This document shows positions 45,906 through 54,664 of a DNA stretch of 64,000 nt, piece after piece. This DNA is from GCA-2861595 sp035536185 (lineage in GTDB: Bacteria > Actinomycetota > Acidimicrobiia > Acidimicrobiales > GCA-2861595). The notes beneath the pieces are model-generated. The model saw only the letters and a list, made by a program, of their open reading frames with translations, did not search any database and was not told the origin of the DNA. A program made the position numbers and the translations under genes. Numbering within the stretch: position 1 is the stretch's first letter; each line of letters begins with the position of its first letter. Where the stretch lies: contig DATLOM010000049.1 of NCBI GenBank assembly GCA_035536185.1, forward strand, positions 11,562 through 75,561, in the 5' to 3' direction.

Positions 45906-47312
45906 ATGCCCAAGCTCCGCACCGTCTACCGCTGCACCGATTGCGGTAGCGCCTCCCCGCAGTGGGGCGGCCGGTGCGGGGCCTGCGGGGAGTGGAACAG
46001 CCTGGTGGAGGAGGTCGAGGAGGCCCGGCCCCAGGGCGCCACCGCCACCGGCGCCCACGACCACAGGGGGTGGGCCAACCGGTCGGCCGACCACGCCGTG
46101 CCCATCGGCGAGGTCGAGATGGGCACCACTGCCCACCGCCTCACCGGCATCGACGAGCTCGACCGGGTGCTCGGCGGTGGCCTCGTCGCCGGCTCGGTAA
46201 CGCTGCTGGGTGGCGAGCCCGGCATCGGCAAGTCCACGCTGTTGCTGCAGGCGCTGGCGTCGCTGGCCGCCAAGGGCGACCGCTGCCTGCTGGTCTCGTC
46301 CGAGGAGTCCAAGCAGCAGGTCCGCCTCCGCGCCGCCAGGCTGGGCCCCCTGCCGGCTAACCTGTGGCTGCTCTCGGAGACGGCCATGCCCAACCTGCTG
46401 GCCGCTGTCGACGAGGTGAAGCCCGATGTGCTGGTCCTCGACTCCATCCAGACGGTCTTCGAGCCGGAGCTGGGCTCTGCGCCCGGATCGGTGGCCCAGG
46501 TGCGGGAGTGCGCCCAGCGGCTCGTGGTGCTGGCCAAGGAGCGGGCCATCGCCACCATCCTCGTGGGCCACGTGACCAAGGACGGCGCACTGGCCGGGCC
46601 CCGCGTCCTCGAGCACGTGGTCGACACGGTTCTCTCGTTCGAGGGTGAGCGCCACCACTCTCTCCGCCTCCTGCGGGCCGTCAAGCACCGCTTCGGGGCC
46701 ACCGGTGAGCTGGGCCTCTTCGAGATGGGAGAGGAAGGGCTGGCCGGCGTGCCCGACGCCGCCGGCCTGTTCCTCGGCGACCGCAGCGACAACGTCGCCG
46801 GTTCGGTGGTCGTGCCCGCCATGGAGGGCCAGCGCCCCCTCCTGGTCGAGCTGCAGGCCCTGGTGGCGCCCTCCAACCTTCCCATGCCCCGGCGCTCGGC
46901 CCAGGGCCTCGACTCCGGGCGCCTCTCCCTCCTCCTGGCCGTGCTCCACCGCCGGGCGCACCTGTCCACCGAGAAGGCCGATGTCTACGCCTCTGCCGTC
47001 GGCGGGGTGCGGGTAACCGAGCCCGCTGCCGACCTCGCCCTCGCCCTAGCCCTGGCATCGGCGGTCGCCGACCGCGCCTTTCCCGCCGACGTCGTCGCCT
47101 GTGGCGAGGTGGGCCTGGCCGGCGAGGTCCGCCAGGTGGCCCACATGGGCCGGCGCCTGGCCGAGGCGGCCCGCCTCGGGTTCCGTCGTGCCGTGGTGCC
47201 GGCGTCCTCCGCCGGCCCAGCTCCCACCGGCGTGATCAACGGCATCGAGCTAGTTCGTGTCGCCACCCTCGGCGACGCAATCCGGCATTTCGGACTGCAC
47301 CCGTCGAAGTAG
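45906..47312 (+). CDS. radA: DNA repair protein RadA (Sms)
   Basis: 468 residues from the ATG at 45906. A four-cysteine zinc ribbon (YRCTDCG...CGACGEW) opens it, Walker A is GGEPGIGKST near 103, and a Lon-type C-terminal domain is present. The RadA-specific motif reads KHRFG rather than the usual KNRFG. It remodels recombination intermediates. It is followed by disA nine bases later, as in Bacillus and mycobacteria. Confidence 0.95.
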   Translation: MPKLRTVYRCTDCGSASPQWGGRCGACGEWNSLVEEVEEARPQGATATGAHDHRGWANRSADHAVPIGEVEMGTTAHRLTGIDELDRVLGGGLVAGSVTLLGGEPGIGKSTLLLQALASLAAKGDRCLLVSSEESKQQVRLRAARLGPLPANLWLLSETAMPNLLAAVDEVKPDVLVLDSIQTVFEPELGSAPGSVAQVRECAQRLVVLAKERAIATILVGHVTKDGALAGPRVLEHVVDTVLSFEGERHHSLRLLRAVKHRFGATGELGLFEMGEEGLAGVPDAAGLFLGDRSDNVAGSVVVPAMEGQRPLLVELQALVAPSNLPMPRRSAQGLDSGRLSLLLAVLHRRAHLSTEKADVYASAVGGVRVTEPAADLALALALASAVADRAFPADVVACGEVGLAGEVRQVAHMGRRLAEAARLGFRRAVVPASSAGPAPTGVINGIELVRVATLGDAIRHFGLHPSK

Positions 47313-47321
47313 GCTCCGGTC

Positions 47322-48395
47322 GTGCTCGTCCGTCGTAGCGCCGCCATGATCGGGGCGCTCGGCGCGGTGGCGCCGGGAACGCCGCTCCGGGAGGGCCTCG
47401 ACCGCATCCTGCAGGCGAACATGGGGGCGCTCATCGTCGTGGGAGACGGCCCCGACGTGCTGGCCATCTGCTCGGGCGGCTTCCTTCTCGACGCCGAGTT
47501 CAGCCCCCAGCGCCTCTCGGAGCTGGCCAAGATGGACGGCGCCATCATCCTGGCCGCCGACTCCAGCCGCATCGCCCGGGCCAACGTCCACCTCGTCCCC
47601 AACCCCAACGTGCCCACCTCCGAGACCGGCACCCGCCACCGCACGGCCGAGCGGGTGGCCCGGTCCGTCGACGTCCCGGTCATCTCCGTTTCCGAGGACC
47701 TGGCGATCATCGCCGTCTACCGCAACGAGCTCAAGCACCCGCTCGAGCCCGTGCCCCGCCTCATCAACCGCGCCAACCAGGCCCTGCAGACGCTGGAGCG
47801 CTACAAGAACCGACTCGACACCGTGAGCAGCGCCCTGTCGGCGCTGGAGGTGGAGGACCTGGTCACCCTGCGCGACGTCGTCACCGTGCTCCAGAGGGCC
47901 GACATGGTGCGACGGATCGCCGAGGAGATCGAGGGCTACATCGTGGAGCTGGGGGTCGACGGCCGCCTCGTCCGCCTGCAGCTCGAGGAGCTCATGGGCG
48001 GCGTCGAGGACGACCGCCGCCTGGTGATCAAGGACTACTTCCACGACGAGCCGAGCTGGCGGCTCGACCAGGCCATGGATGCCCTCTCCGGCCTGAGCAC
48101 CGACTCCCTGCTCGACCTCAAGGAGGTCGTCGGCGTCCTCCACCTGGCCTCCAACTCCGACGAGCTGGAGGCCAGTGTCCAGCCGCGGGGGTACCGCCTC
48201 CTCAGCAGGATCCCACGCTTGCCCGAGGCCGTGATCGACAGGATCGTCGCCCGCTACTCGACACTGCAGAAGATCCTGCGGGCCGGCGCCGAGGACCTGG
48301 AGGACATCGAGGGTGTCGGGCGGGTACGGGCCCGGGCCATCAAGGAAGGCTTGTCGCGCCTGGCCGAGACCTCCATCCTCGACCGGTACAGCTGA
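47322..48395 (+). CDS. disA: DNA integrity scanning diadenylate cyclase
   Basis: 357 residues from a GTG. The DAC domain carries DGA at 72-74 and RHR at 105-107, the catalytic signatures of c-di-AMP synthesis. A helical spine and a C-terminal helix-hairpin-helix region (LEDIEGVGRVRARAIKEGL) for branched DNA follow. It couples DNA status to c-di-AMP level. It is paired with radA. Confidence 0.96.
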   Translation: MLVRRSAAMIGALGAVAPGTPLREGLDRILQANMGALIVVGDGPDVLAICSGGFLLDAEFSPQRLSELAKMDGAIILAADSSRIARANVHLVPNPNVPTSETGTRHRTAERVARSVDVPVISVSEDLAIIAVYRNELKHPLEPVPRLINRANQALQTLERYKNRLDTVSSALSALEVEDLVTLRDVVTVLQRADMVRRIAEEIEGYIVELGVDGRLVRLQLEELMGGVEDDRRLVIKDYFHDEPSWRLDQAMDALSGLSTDSLLDLKEVVGVLHLASNSDELEASVQPRGYRLLSRIPRLPEAVIDRIVARYSTLQKILRAGAEDLEDIEGVGRVRARAIKEGLSRLAETSILDRYS

Positions 48396-48415
48396 GCGGC
48401 TTAGCGGCTGAGCGG

Positions 48416-49063
48416 GTGGGCCGGGTCACGCTGCCGTCGGGCACGCCGGCCGAGGTGGCGCGGCCCTCCGGGCGCCCCACCGCCGGGTTGGTGATCGCTC
48501 CCGACATCATGGGGCTGCGCCCCCTCTTCGACCGCATGTGCGCCCGTCTCGCCGCTGAGAACCAATGGGGGGTGGCCGCCTGTGAGCCGTTCCCAGGCCG
48601 GGAGCACCTCACCTTGGAGGAACGCGAGATCGGCTCGAACGACGACGAGCGGGTGCTGGGTGATCTCGCCGCCGCCGCCGACCTGCTCGGCGTGGAACCG
48701 GTGGGCGTGCTCGGGTTCTGCCAGGGCGGCATGTGGGCCTTCAAGGCCGCCGGCACCGGCCGCTTCCATCGGGCCGTCGCCTTCTACGGCATGATCCGCG
48801 TCGACTGGGCCCGCCCCGGCCACGCCCAGCCCCTCGAGTGGCTGCGAAAGCCGGAGGCCTGCCCCGTCCTCGCCCTCGTCGCCGGCCAGGACAAGCTCGT
48901 GCCCTTCGCCGACGCCCAGCTGCTCGCCGACCTCGACCACGTCAAGGTGGTGGCCTACCCCGATGCCGAGCACGGCTTTGCCCACGACCCCGCCCGTCCC
49001 ACCCACCGAGCCGAGGACGCGGCCGACGCGTGGAGCCGTGCCCTGAGCTTCCTGTCGGCCTGA
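48416..49063 (+). CDS. dienelactone hydrolase family protein
   Basis: 215 residues. The alpha/beta-hydrolase nucleophile is a cysteine at C102 in GFCQGG, with aspartate in GQDKLVP and histidine in DAEHGFAHD. This Cys-Asp-His triad is that of dienelactone hydrolases. The physiological substrate is unknown. It is inserted between disA and carD. Confidence 0.87.
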   Translation: MGRVTLPSGTPAEVARPSGRPTAGLVIAPDIMGLRPLFDRMCARLAAENQWGVAACEPFPGREHLTLEEREIGSNDDERVLGDLAAAADLLGVEPVGVLGFCQGGMWAFKAAGTGRFHRAVAFYGMIRVDWARPGHAQPLEWLRKPEACPVLALVAGQDKLVPFADAQLLADLDHVKVVAYPDAEHGFAHDPARPTHRAEDAADAWSRALSFLSA

Positions 49064-49145
49064 CCGGCAGGGGCCGGGTTTGTCCGTCTGGTGCAGAACC
49101 GGTACCCTGCGATGCATCCCTTCTCATCTCATCCCCGGGAGAGGT

Positions 49146-49628
49146 ATGTCTGCATTCGACGTCGGTGACAAGGTCGTTTACCCCCACCATGGGGCGGCGG
49201 TGATCGAAAAGCGCGAGCAGAAGGAGGTCTTCGGGGAAACCCGTGAGTACCTGGTCCTGAAGCTGGCCTATGGCGACCTGACACTGATGGTCCCTTGCGA
49301 CAACACCGACGAGGTCGGTCTGCGGGAGGTGATCAACGACGAGGAGGTGGAAGAGGTTTTCGCCGTCCTGCGCAAGAAGGAGGCGCGGATGCCCACCAAC
49401 TGGTCGCGGCGTTACAAGAACCACGTCGAGAAGCTGAAGTCGGGCGACATCTACCAGGTCGCCGAAGTCGTGCGGAACCTCTCCATCCGCGACAAGGACA
49501 AGGGCCTGTCGGCGGGCGAGAAGCGCATGCTCACCCGGGCTCGCCAGATCCTCGTCTCGGAGCTCACCTTCGCCATCAACGTGTCGGAGGAAGAAGCCGA
49601 GCAGAAGCTCAACGACGCCCTGCCGTAG
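49146..49628 (+). CDS. carD: CarD-family RNA polymerase-binding regulator
   Basis: 160 residues from the ATG at 49146, behind GGGAGAGG. The N-terminal RNA-polymerase-interaction domain (FDVGDKVVYPHHG) and C-terminal helical DNA-contact domain (PTNWSRRYKNHVEKL) are complete. CarD stabilises open complexes at housekeeping and rRNA promoters. Location upstream of ispD-ispF is typical for actinobacteria. Confidence 0.95.
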   Translation: MSAFDVGDKVVYPHHGAAVIEKREQKEVFGETREYLVLKLAYGDLTLMVPCDNTDEVGLREVINDEEVEEVFAVLRKKEARMPTNWSRRYKNHVEKLKSGDIYQVAEVVRNLSIRDKDKGLSAGEKRMLTRARQILVSELTFAINVSEEEAEQKLNDALP

Positions 49629-49696
49629 CCGGGCGGTTCGACCCGAGCCACGGGCTGCTCTCAGCTGCTCCCGTCGCCGGTCGATAGAGGAGCTGC

Positions 49697-50770
49697 ATGT
49701 TCGTAGAGATCGTCCGCCTGTTCATCGTCCTTCTGGCGACGGCTGCCGGCTTCGCGCTGGGTAGGGGGCCGGAGGGAGCGGAGGCCGGCAACGCCGCGGT
49801 GGTGGGCGCCACCCTCGGCGCCCTCGCCGGTTATGTCGTGGGCGGGTTCCTCGGCCGCCTGTTGAACCAGGCCAAGCACGTCGCCGAGCGCAGGATCGAC
49901 GAGGTTCCCGCGCATCGCATCCTCGCCGGGGCGGTGGGCGCCATCCTCCTCGCCGTTCTCGCCGCCGTCGTGTCGCTGCCGGCGGGCCTCTTGATCCCGG
50001 CCCCCTACGGATGGATCGCTCTCGGCCTGTGCACGTGGGCCGGCGCCCTCCAGGGCTTTCGCATCGGGGCCCGCAAGAGTGACCAGCTGCTGGCCATGGC
50101 CGGCCTCTCCTCCCGGCCACTCGTGCGGGCATCGCCGTACGGCTCCGAGGAGCAGGAGGCGGTGCTCATGGACACCAGCGCCATCATCGACGGCCGCCTT
50201 CTCGGGCTGGTCCGGGCCGGTTTCCTCAAGGGTGCCCTGCTCATCCCGCGGTTCGTGCTCGACGAGCTGCAGGGCATCGCCGACGCCCAGGACCCCAACC
50301 GCCGGCGCCGCGGCCGGCGGGGACTGGAGATGCTGGAGGCCATGCAGCACCAGCCCGGCATCGAGGTCCACGTGCTCGACGACGAGGTTCCCGAGCACGA
50401 GGAGGTGGACGCCAAGCTCGTCTCCCTCGCCCGCCGGCTCAAGGCCAGCCTGCTCACCGTCGACGAGCCGCTGCAGCGGGTGGCCGAGCTGCAGGGCGTG
50501 CGCTGCCTGAGCCTGCGCCGGCTGGCCGACAACGTGCGCCCCGTCCACGTGCCCGGCGAGGTGGTCCTGCTCCCCATCAGCCGCGAGGGCAGGGAGCCGG
50601 GGCAGGGCGTGGGCTTCCTCGACGACGGCACCATGGTGGTGGTGGGTGACGCCGCCGACCTGGTGGGCCAGGAGGTCGAGGTGCGCATCACCAGCAACGT
50701 CCAGACGTCCATGGGTCGCATGCTGTTCGCCTCGATGGCCCCGCCGGCCACGGAACCCGCCAACACGTGA
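49697..50770 (+). CDS. YacL-like membrane PIN/TRAM-domain protein
   Basis: 357 residues. Four hydrophobic segments fill the first 130 residues, including FIVLLATAAGFALG and ILLAVLAAVVSLPAG. A PIN domain starts VLMDTSAIIDGR near residue 155 and keeps its acidic residues. A TRAM-like RNA-binding domain ends it (VGQEVEVRITS). B. subtilis YacL has this layout and sits between disA and ispD. It is probably a membrane-bound RNA-acting protein. Confidence 0.85.
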   Translation: MFVEIVRLFIVLLATAAGFALGRGPEGAEAGNAAVVGATLGALAGYVVGGFLGRLLNQAKHVAERRIDEVPAHRILAGAVGAILLAVLAAVVSLPAGLLIPAPYGWIALGLCTWAGALQGFRIGARKSDQLLAMAGLSSRPLVRASPYGSEEQEAVLMDTSAIIDGRLLGLVRAGFLKGALLIPRFVLDELQGIADAQDPNRRRRGRRGLEMLEAMQHQPGIEVHVLDDEVPEHEEVDAKLVSLARRLKASLLTVDEPLQRVAELQGVRCLSLRRLADNVRPVHVPGEVVLLPISREGREPGQGVGFLDDGTMVVVGDAADLVGQEVEVRITSNVQTSMGRMLFASMAPPATEPANT

Positions 50771-50782
50771 GACCGTGAGGCC

Positions 50783-51421
50783 GTGACCGTCTGGGCCGTG
50801 GTGGTGGCGGCCGGGAGCTCCCAGCGGTTCGGGCGGCCCAAGTTGTACGAGCAGCTGGCCGGGCGCCGCGTCCTCGACTGGTCGCTCGACGCCGCCCGCC
50901 TGGCGTGCGACGGCGTCGTTCTGGTGGTGCCGCCGGAGCTGGTCCCCGCGGCCGAGCCGGGAGCCGACCTGGTGGTCGCCGGCGGCGCAACCCGCTCGGC
51001 CTCGGTCCGCTGCGGCCTGGCCGCGGTGCCCACCGGCGCCGAGGTGGTAGTGGTCCACGACGGCGCCCGCCCTCTCGCCGGCGCCAAGCTGTTCACCGCG
51101 GTCCTCGAGGCGGTGCGGGCCGGCGCCGATGGCGCCGTCTGCGCGGTTCCTGTGGCCGACACGGTGAAAAGGGTCGAGGCAGGCCGGGTCGTCGGCACCG
51201 TCGAGCGAGCCGGGCTGTGGGCCGTGCAGACGCCGCAGGCCTTCTCCGCCGCCGTGCTCCGCCAGGCCCATGCCGGCGCCGGCGAGGCCACCGACGACGC
51301 CGGCCTGGTCGAGGCGGCCGGAGGCCTGGTCGTGGTGGTGGACGGTGACCCCCACAACCTCAAGCTGACGGGCCCCGTGGACCTGGTCGTGGCCGAGGCC
51401 CTGGTGGCTACGCTCCCCTGA
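50783..51421 (+). CDS. ispD: 2-C-methyl-D-erythritol 4-phosphate cytidylyltransferase
   Basis: 212 residues from a GTG. VVVAAGSSQRFGRPKLYEQ is the CTP-binding opening. VHDGARPL and the QTPQAF segment are typical. It is the third step of the MEP isoprenoid pathway. Its stop abuts the ispF start, so both are coupled. Confidence 0.95.
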   Translation: MTVWAVVVAAGSSQRFGRPKLYEQLAGRRVLDWSLDAARLACDGVVLVVPPELVPAAEPGADLVVAGGATRSASVRCGLAAVPTGAEVVVVHDGARPLAGAKLFTAVLEAVRAGADGAVCAVPVADTVKRVEAGRVVGTVERAGLWAVQTPQAFSAAVLRQAHAGAGEATDDAGLVEAAGGLVVVVDGDPHNLKLTGPVDLVVAEALVATLP

Positions 51422-51925
51422 GTGCGGGGGACAGCGCGGGTCGGGCAGGGCTTCGACGTCCATCGGTTCAGCGACGACCCGGCGCGCCGGCTGGTCCTCG
51501 GCGGTGTGGACTTCGAGGGCGAGGGGCCCGGTCTGGACGGGCACAGCGACGCCGACGTGGTGGCTCACGCCGTCGCCGATGCCTTTCTCGGCGCCGCCGG
51601 GCTGGGCGACCTCGGCAGCCACTTCCCCGACACCGATCCGGCCTGGGCCGGCGCCGACAGCCTGGCGCTGCTGGCCGAGGTCGCCAAACGGCTGGCCGAG
51701 GCCGGCTTCCGGCCCGCCAACGCCGACTGCTCCGTGGTGCTCGACGCTCCCCGCCTCGCCCCCCACCGCCGGGACATGGAAGCGAAGCTCGCAGCCGCGG
51801 TCGGAGCTCCCGTGAGCGTGAAGGCCACCAGACCAGAGGGACTGGGTGCGCTGGGGCGGGGCGAAGGTATCGCCTGCTGGGCCGTCGCTCTCGTCGAGTC
51901 CACCGAAGACGGCGCATCCCGATGA
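51422..51925 (+). CDS. ispF: 2-C-methyl-D-erythritol 2,4-cyclodiphosphate synthase
   Basis: 167 residues from a GTG. The zinc ligands appear in GQGFDVHRF and DGHSDADVVAHAV. The LGDLGSHFPDTDP block binds substrate, and the C-terminal VKATRPEGLGALGRGEG fits the family. It follows ispD immediately and overlaps rlmB by four bases. The cysS gene that often comes next in actinobacteria is absent. Confidence 0.95.
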   Translation: MRGTARVGQGFDVHRFSDDPARRLVLGGVDFEGEGPGLDGHSDADVVAHAVADAFLGAAGLGDLGSHFPDTDPAWAGADSLALLAEVAKRLAEAGFRPANADCSVVLDAPRLAPHRRDMEAKLAAAVGAPVSVKATRPEGLGALGRGEGIACWAVALVESTEDGASR

Positions 51926-52722
51926 GCCCCCCGCCGCCCCGCCGGCGCCGGCCCTCGACGAACACCACTGCGACCGGCCTGGGTGGCGATCAGGTCGAGG
52001 GGCGCCGAGCGGTGCTCGAGCTGCTCTCCGCCGGCCGGCGCCGGGTGCGCGACGTGTGGGTCAGCGAAGCGGTGTCGACGTCGCCGCCCGTGGTGGAGAT
52101 CCTCGAGCTGGCCGGGGAGCGGGGTGTCACCGTCCGCACCCTCGCCCGCGCCCGCCTCGACGCCGCTGCCCGCACCGAGGCCCCCCAGGGCGTGATCGCC
52201 CACGCCGAGCCCCTGCAGGAGGCCGACCTCGACGACCTGTGCCGGTCGGTCCCCGGGCGGCCGGCACCGTTCCTGCTGGCCTTCGACGGCATCACCGACC
52301 CCCACAACCTCGGCGCCCTCATCCGCACCGCCTCCTGCGCCGGGGCCACCGGGGGCATCCTGACCCAGCACCGCTCGGCCCACGTCACCCCCACGGTGGC
52401 CAAGGTGGCCGCCGGAGGCATCGAGCACCTCCCCCTGGCCCTCGTCGCCGGCCTGCCGGCGGCTCTGGCCCGCCTTCGCACCGCCGGTGTGTGGGTGGTC
52501 GGGCTCGATCCGGAGGGCTCCAGCAGCGTGTTCGAGCTCACCCTCGCCACCGAGCCGGTGGCCCTCGTCCTGGGCGCTGAGGGTGCTGGACTCTCACGGC
52601 TGGTGCAGCAGCGCTGCGACATGCTCGTGTCAATCCCACGAAAAGGAGGCCCTGCGTCTCTCAACGTGTCCGCCGCCGGGGCCGTCGCCTGCTACGAGGT
52701 GGTCCGGCGCCGGCACGTTTAG
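51922..52722 (+). CDS. rlmB: 23S rRNA (guanosine-2'-O)-methyltransferase RlmB
   Basis: 266 residues. An N-terminal substrate-binding domain (QVEGRRAVLELL) precedes the SpoU/TrmH knot with DPHNLGALIRTA, VLGAEGAGLSRLV and SIPRKGGPASLNVSAAGA. It methylates G2251 in the peptidyl-transferase region. It is the last gene of the isp run and upstream of a sigma factor, as in Firmicutes. Confidence 0.94.
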   Translation: MSPPPPRRRRPSTNTTATGLGGDQVEGRRAVLELLSAGRRRVRDVWVSEAVSTSPPVVEILELAGERGVTVRTLARARLDAAARTEAPQGVIAHAEPLQEADLDDLCRSVPGRPAPFLLAFDGITDPHNLGALIRTASCAGATGGILTQHRSAHVTPTVAKVAAGGIEHLPLALVAGLPAALARLRTAGVWVVGLDPEGSSSVFELTLATEPVALVLGAEGAGLSRLVQQRCDMLVSIPRKGGPASLNVSAAGAVACYEVVRRRHV

Positions 52723-52903
52723 GCACGAAATTATGTCCGATTCGTCCTAAATCTATGGGATTTATACCTGATAACTGTCGAAAACATGACGAAAGACACA
52801 TTGACTGAGACCGCTCAGCTAGTTACAACTAACCAGACCCCCACGGACAGTGGTGCCAGCTCGGTGCCACTGCCCAGTTGCCGCAGCCGCAGGAGCTCTC
52901 GAA
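52723..52903 (+). promoter_or_regulatory. AT-rich leader and putative promoter of the sigH-like gene
   Basis: The 181 bases between rlmB and the sigma gene are strikingly AT-richer than the rest of the window. A candidate -35 TTGACT at 52801-52806 and -10 TACAAC at 52824-52829 are 17 bases apart. The leader would be about 70 bases. The sites are read by eye and are not proven. Confidence 0.45.
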
Positions 52904-53563
52904 ATGGCCCTCGTCACACTTGCCGAACCTCTGCAGGATCTTTCCGACATCGAACTGGTCGACCGCTTCCAGAACGGCGACGAGGAGGCCGTGGGCGTCC
53001 TCGTGGTGCGGTACCGCCGCCTGGTCTGGGCCAAGGCTCGCAGCTACTTCCTGGTCGGTGCCGACTCCGACGATCTCGAGCAGGAGGGGATGATCGGGCT
53101 GTTCAAGGCCGCCCGGGACTTCCGCTCCGACCGCCAGGTCTCGTTCCGGTCGTTCGCCGACGTCTGCGTCACCCGCCAGATGATCACGGCGATCAAGACG
53201 GCCACCCGGCGCAAGCACCAGCCGCTCAACCGGTACCTGCCCATCGCGGGGCCCCGGGTCGAGGAGGACGCCGGTCACCAGCACGAAGAGGCCTTCGCCG
53301 ACGACGACTGCCTGGCCGATCCGGTGGACGCGGTGATCGCCAGCGAGCAGCTGGCGGGGATCCGCCTGCGGCTCGGCGAGATGCTCTCGGGGCTGGAGGT
53401 GGAGGTCCTGCGGCTCTACGTGGAGGGCCGTTCCTACGAGGAGATCGGCCTCCGGCTCAACCGTCACGTGAAGTCGGTGGACAACGCCCTCCAGCGCATC
53501 AAGCGCAAGCTCGAAGGCCAGCTGCAGGAGCAGCCGGGGGTCTTCGCACTCGCCGTAGCGTAA
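52904..53563 (+). CDS. sigH: sigma-70 family factor, SigH (Spo0H)-type
   Basis: 219 residues from the ATG at 52904; an upstream ATG would add 18 Cys/Ala-rich residues. Region 2 (DLEQEGMIGLFKAARDF, FRSFADVCVTRQMI) and region 4 (SGLEVEVLRLYVEGRSYEEI, KSVDNALQRIKRKL) match the Firmicute SigH group rather than ECF factors. Location right after rlmB is the same as B. subtilis sigH. A role in stationary-phase or stress expression is inferred. Confidence 0.85.
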   Translation: MALVTLAEPLQDLSDIELVDRFQNGDEEAVGVLVVRYRRLVWAKARSYFLVGADSDDLEQEGMIGLFKAARDFRSDRQVSFRSFADVCVTRQMITAIKTATRRKHQPLNRYLPIAGPRVEEDAGHQHEEAFADDDCLADPVDAVIASEQLAGIRLRLGEMLSGLEVEVLRLYVEGRSYEEIGLRLNRHVKSVDNALQRIKRKLEGQLQEQPGVFALAVA

Positions 53564-53586
53564 CTACGGTGACCGGCGTCGACCAC

Positions 53587-53659
53587 GCCGGGTTAGCTCA
53601 GTTGGTAGAGCACCTCACTTGTAATGAGGATGTCGTCGGTTCGATTCCGACACCCGGCT
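53587..53659 (+). tRNA. tRNA-Thr (anticodon TGT)
   Basis: Cloverleaf: acceptor GCCGGGT/ACCCGGC, D stem GCTC/GAGC, anticodon stem CCTCA/TGAGG with loop CTTGTAA (anticodon TGT), T arm GTCGG-TTCGATT-CCGAC. Discriminator T, no encoded CCA. It reads ACA and related threonine codons, complementing the CGT isoacceptor. Confidence 0.96.
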
Positions 53660-53675
53660 CTCGGAGGTCCTTGAA

Positions 53676-53966
53676 GTGGAGCTGCTCGGCTGGCAGGCTG
53701 CGCCTGTGGCACTCACTGACCGTGAACAGGCGATCCTCGACTTCGAGCGGTCCTGGTGGACCGAAACGGGCCCCAAGGAGGTCCTCATCCGTACCCGCTT
53801 CGGCTTGTCGCCGACCCGCTACTACCAGTTGCTCAACGAGGTGCTCACCCACCCGGACGCCGCCGGGTACGACCCGCTCGTCGTCCGTCGCCTGCGCCGG
53901 GTGCGGGACGATCGCCGTCGCGCCCGTTATGAAGGTCGCTCGGCCGGCAGGCCGCAGGCCCGGTGA
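53676..53966 (+). CDS. DUF3263 family protein
   Basis: About 96 residues from the GTG at 53676; the GTG at 53706 giving VALTDREQAILDFERSWW is an alternative start that matches the family start better. The LSPTRYYQLLN segment and basic C-terminus are typical of the DUF3263 family, found upstream of LytR_C genes in actinobacteria (Rv0430-Rv0431). It resembles a small sigma-region/HTH protein; the function is unknown. Confidence 0.88.
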   Translation: MELLGWQAAPVALTDREQAILDFERSWWTETGPKEVLIRTRFGLSPTRYYQLLNEVLTHPDAAGYDPLVVRRLRRVRDDRRRARYEGRSAGRPQAR

Positions 53967-54017
53967 CCACGGAGGAAGCTCGCACATGACCAGGCGGAAC
54001 GAAGTGGGCCAACGTTG

Positions 54018-54641
54018 GTGAAGCGGGGCCGCCACGCCGCCGACGACGGCTCCTTCGGGCGCTCCAGCGGGATGGCGGCCGGACGCGCCGCAGTCCTCTT
54101 GGCCGCAGCTGTGGTGATCGGCATCGTGCTGCTGAACGCGGCCGACGACGAGTCCCCGGAGCAGGTCACCGCCGGCGACGATTCCGCCAGCACCACCACC
54201 CCGCCGGAGGGCACCACCACCGTTCCGACCACCAGCACCACCACCTCGCCGGCCCGGGCGCCCAAGGACGTGAAGGTCCTCTCGGCCAACGGCACCGACG
54301 TCAAGGGGGCGGCCCGCAGGGCCACCGACGCCCTGCGGGCCGCAGGGTTCAACGTCCTCGCCCCGGTCGACGCCGGCAAGTCGGTCACCGCCACGAACGT
54401 GTACTTCAACGCCGGCTTCGAGCGCGAAGCCGAGGCCGTGGCCGGCTCTCTGGGCCTCGGCCCCCCATCGGTCAAGGCGATGCCGACGCCGCCGCCCGTG
54501 CCCGACATCCGTGGTGCGGACGTGGTGGTCATCGTGGGCCCTGAGACGGCGGCCCGGCTGGTCACCCCGGCGGCGACGGCCACCACCAGGGCGGCCACAC
54601 CGTCCTCGACCTCTTCCACCACCCCCACCACCAGAGCCTGA
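54018..54641 (+). CDS. membrane protein with LytR C-terminal domain
   Basis: About 207 residues from a GTG at 54018 (TTG at 54015 possible). A short basic cytoplasmic part, one membrane helix (AAVLLAAAVVIGIVLL), a Thr/Ser/Pro linker and a LytR_C domain (DVKVLSANGTDVKGAARRAT) follow in order. The C-terminus ends in a Thr/Ser-rich tail. It is an envelope protein paired with DUF3263; related mycobacterial Rv0431 affects vesicle release. Confidence 0.82.
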   Translation: MKRGRHAADDGSFGRSSGMAAGRAAVLLAAAVVIGIVLLNAADDESPEQVTAGDDSASTTTPPEGTTTVPTTSTTTSPARAPKDVKVLSANGTDVKGAARRATDALRAAGFNVLAPVDAGKSVTATNVYFNAGFEREAEAVAGSLGLGPPSVKAMPTPPPVPDIRGADVVVIVGPETAARLVTPAATATTRAATPSSTSSTTPTTRA

Positions 54642-54664
54642 GCGGCCGGGCCGGCCGGTTCAGC

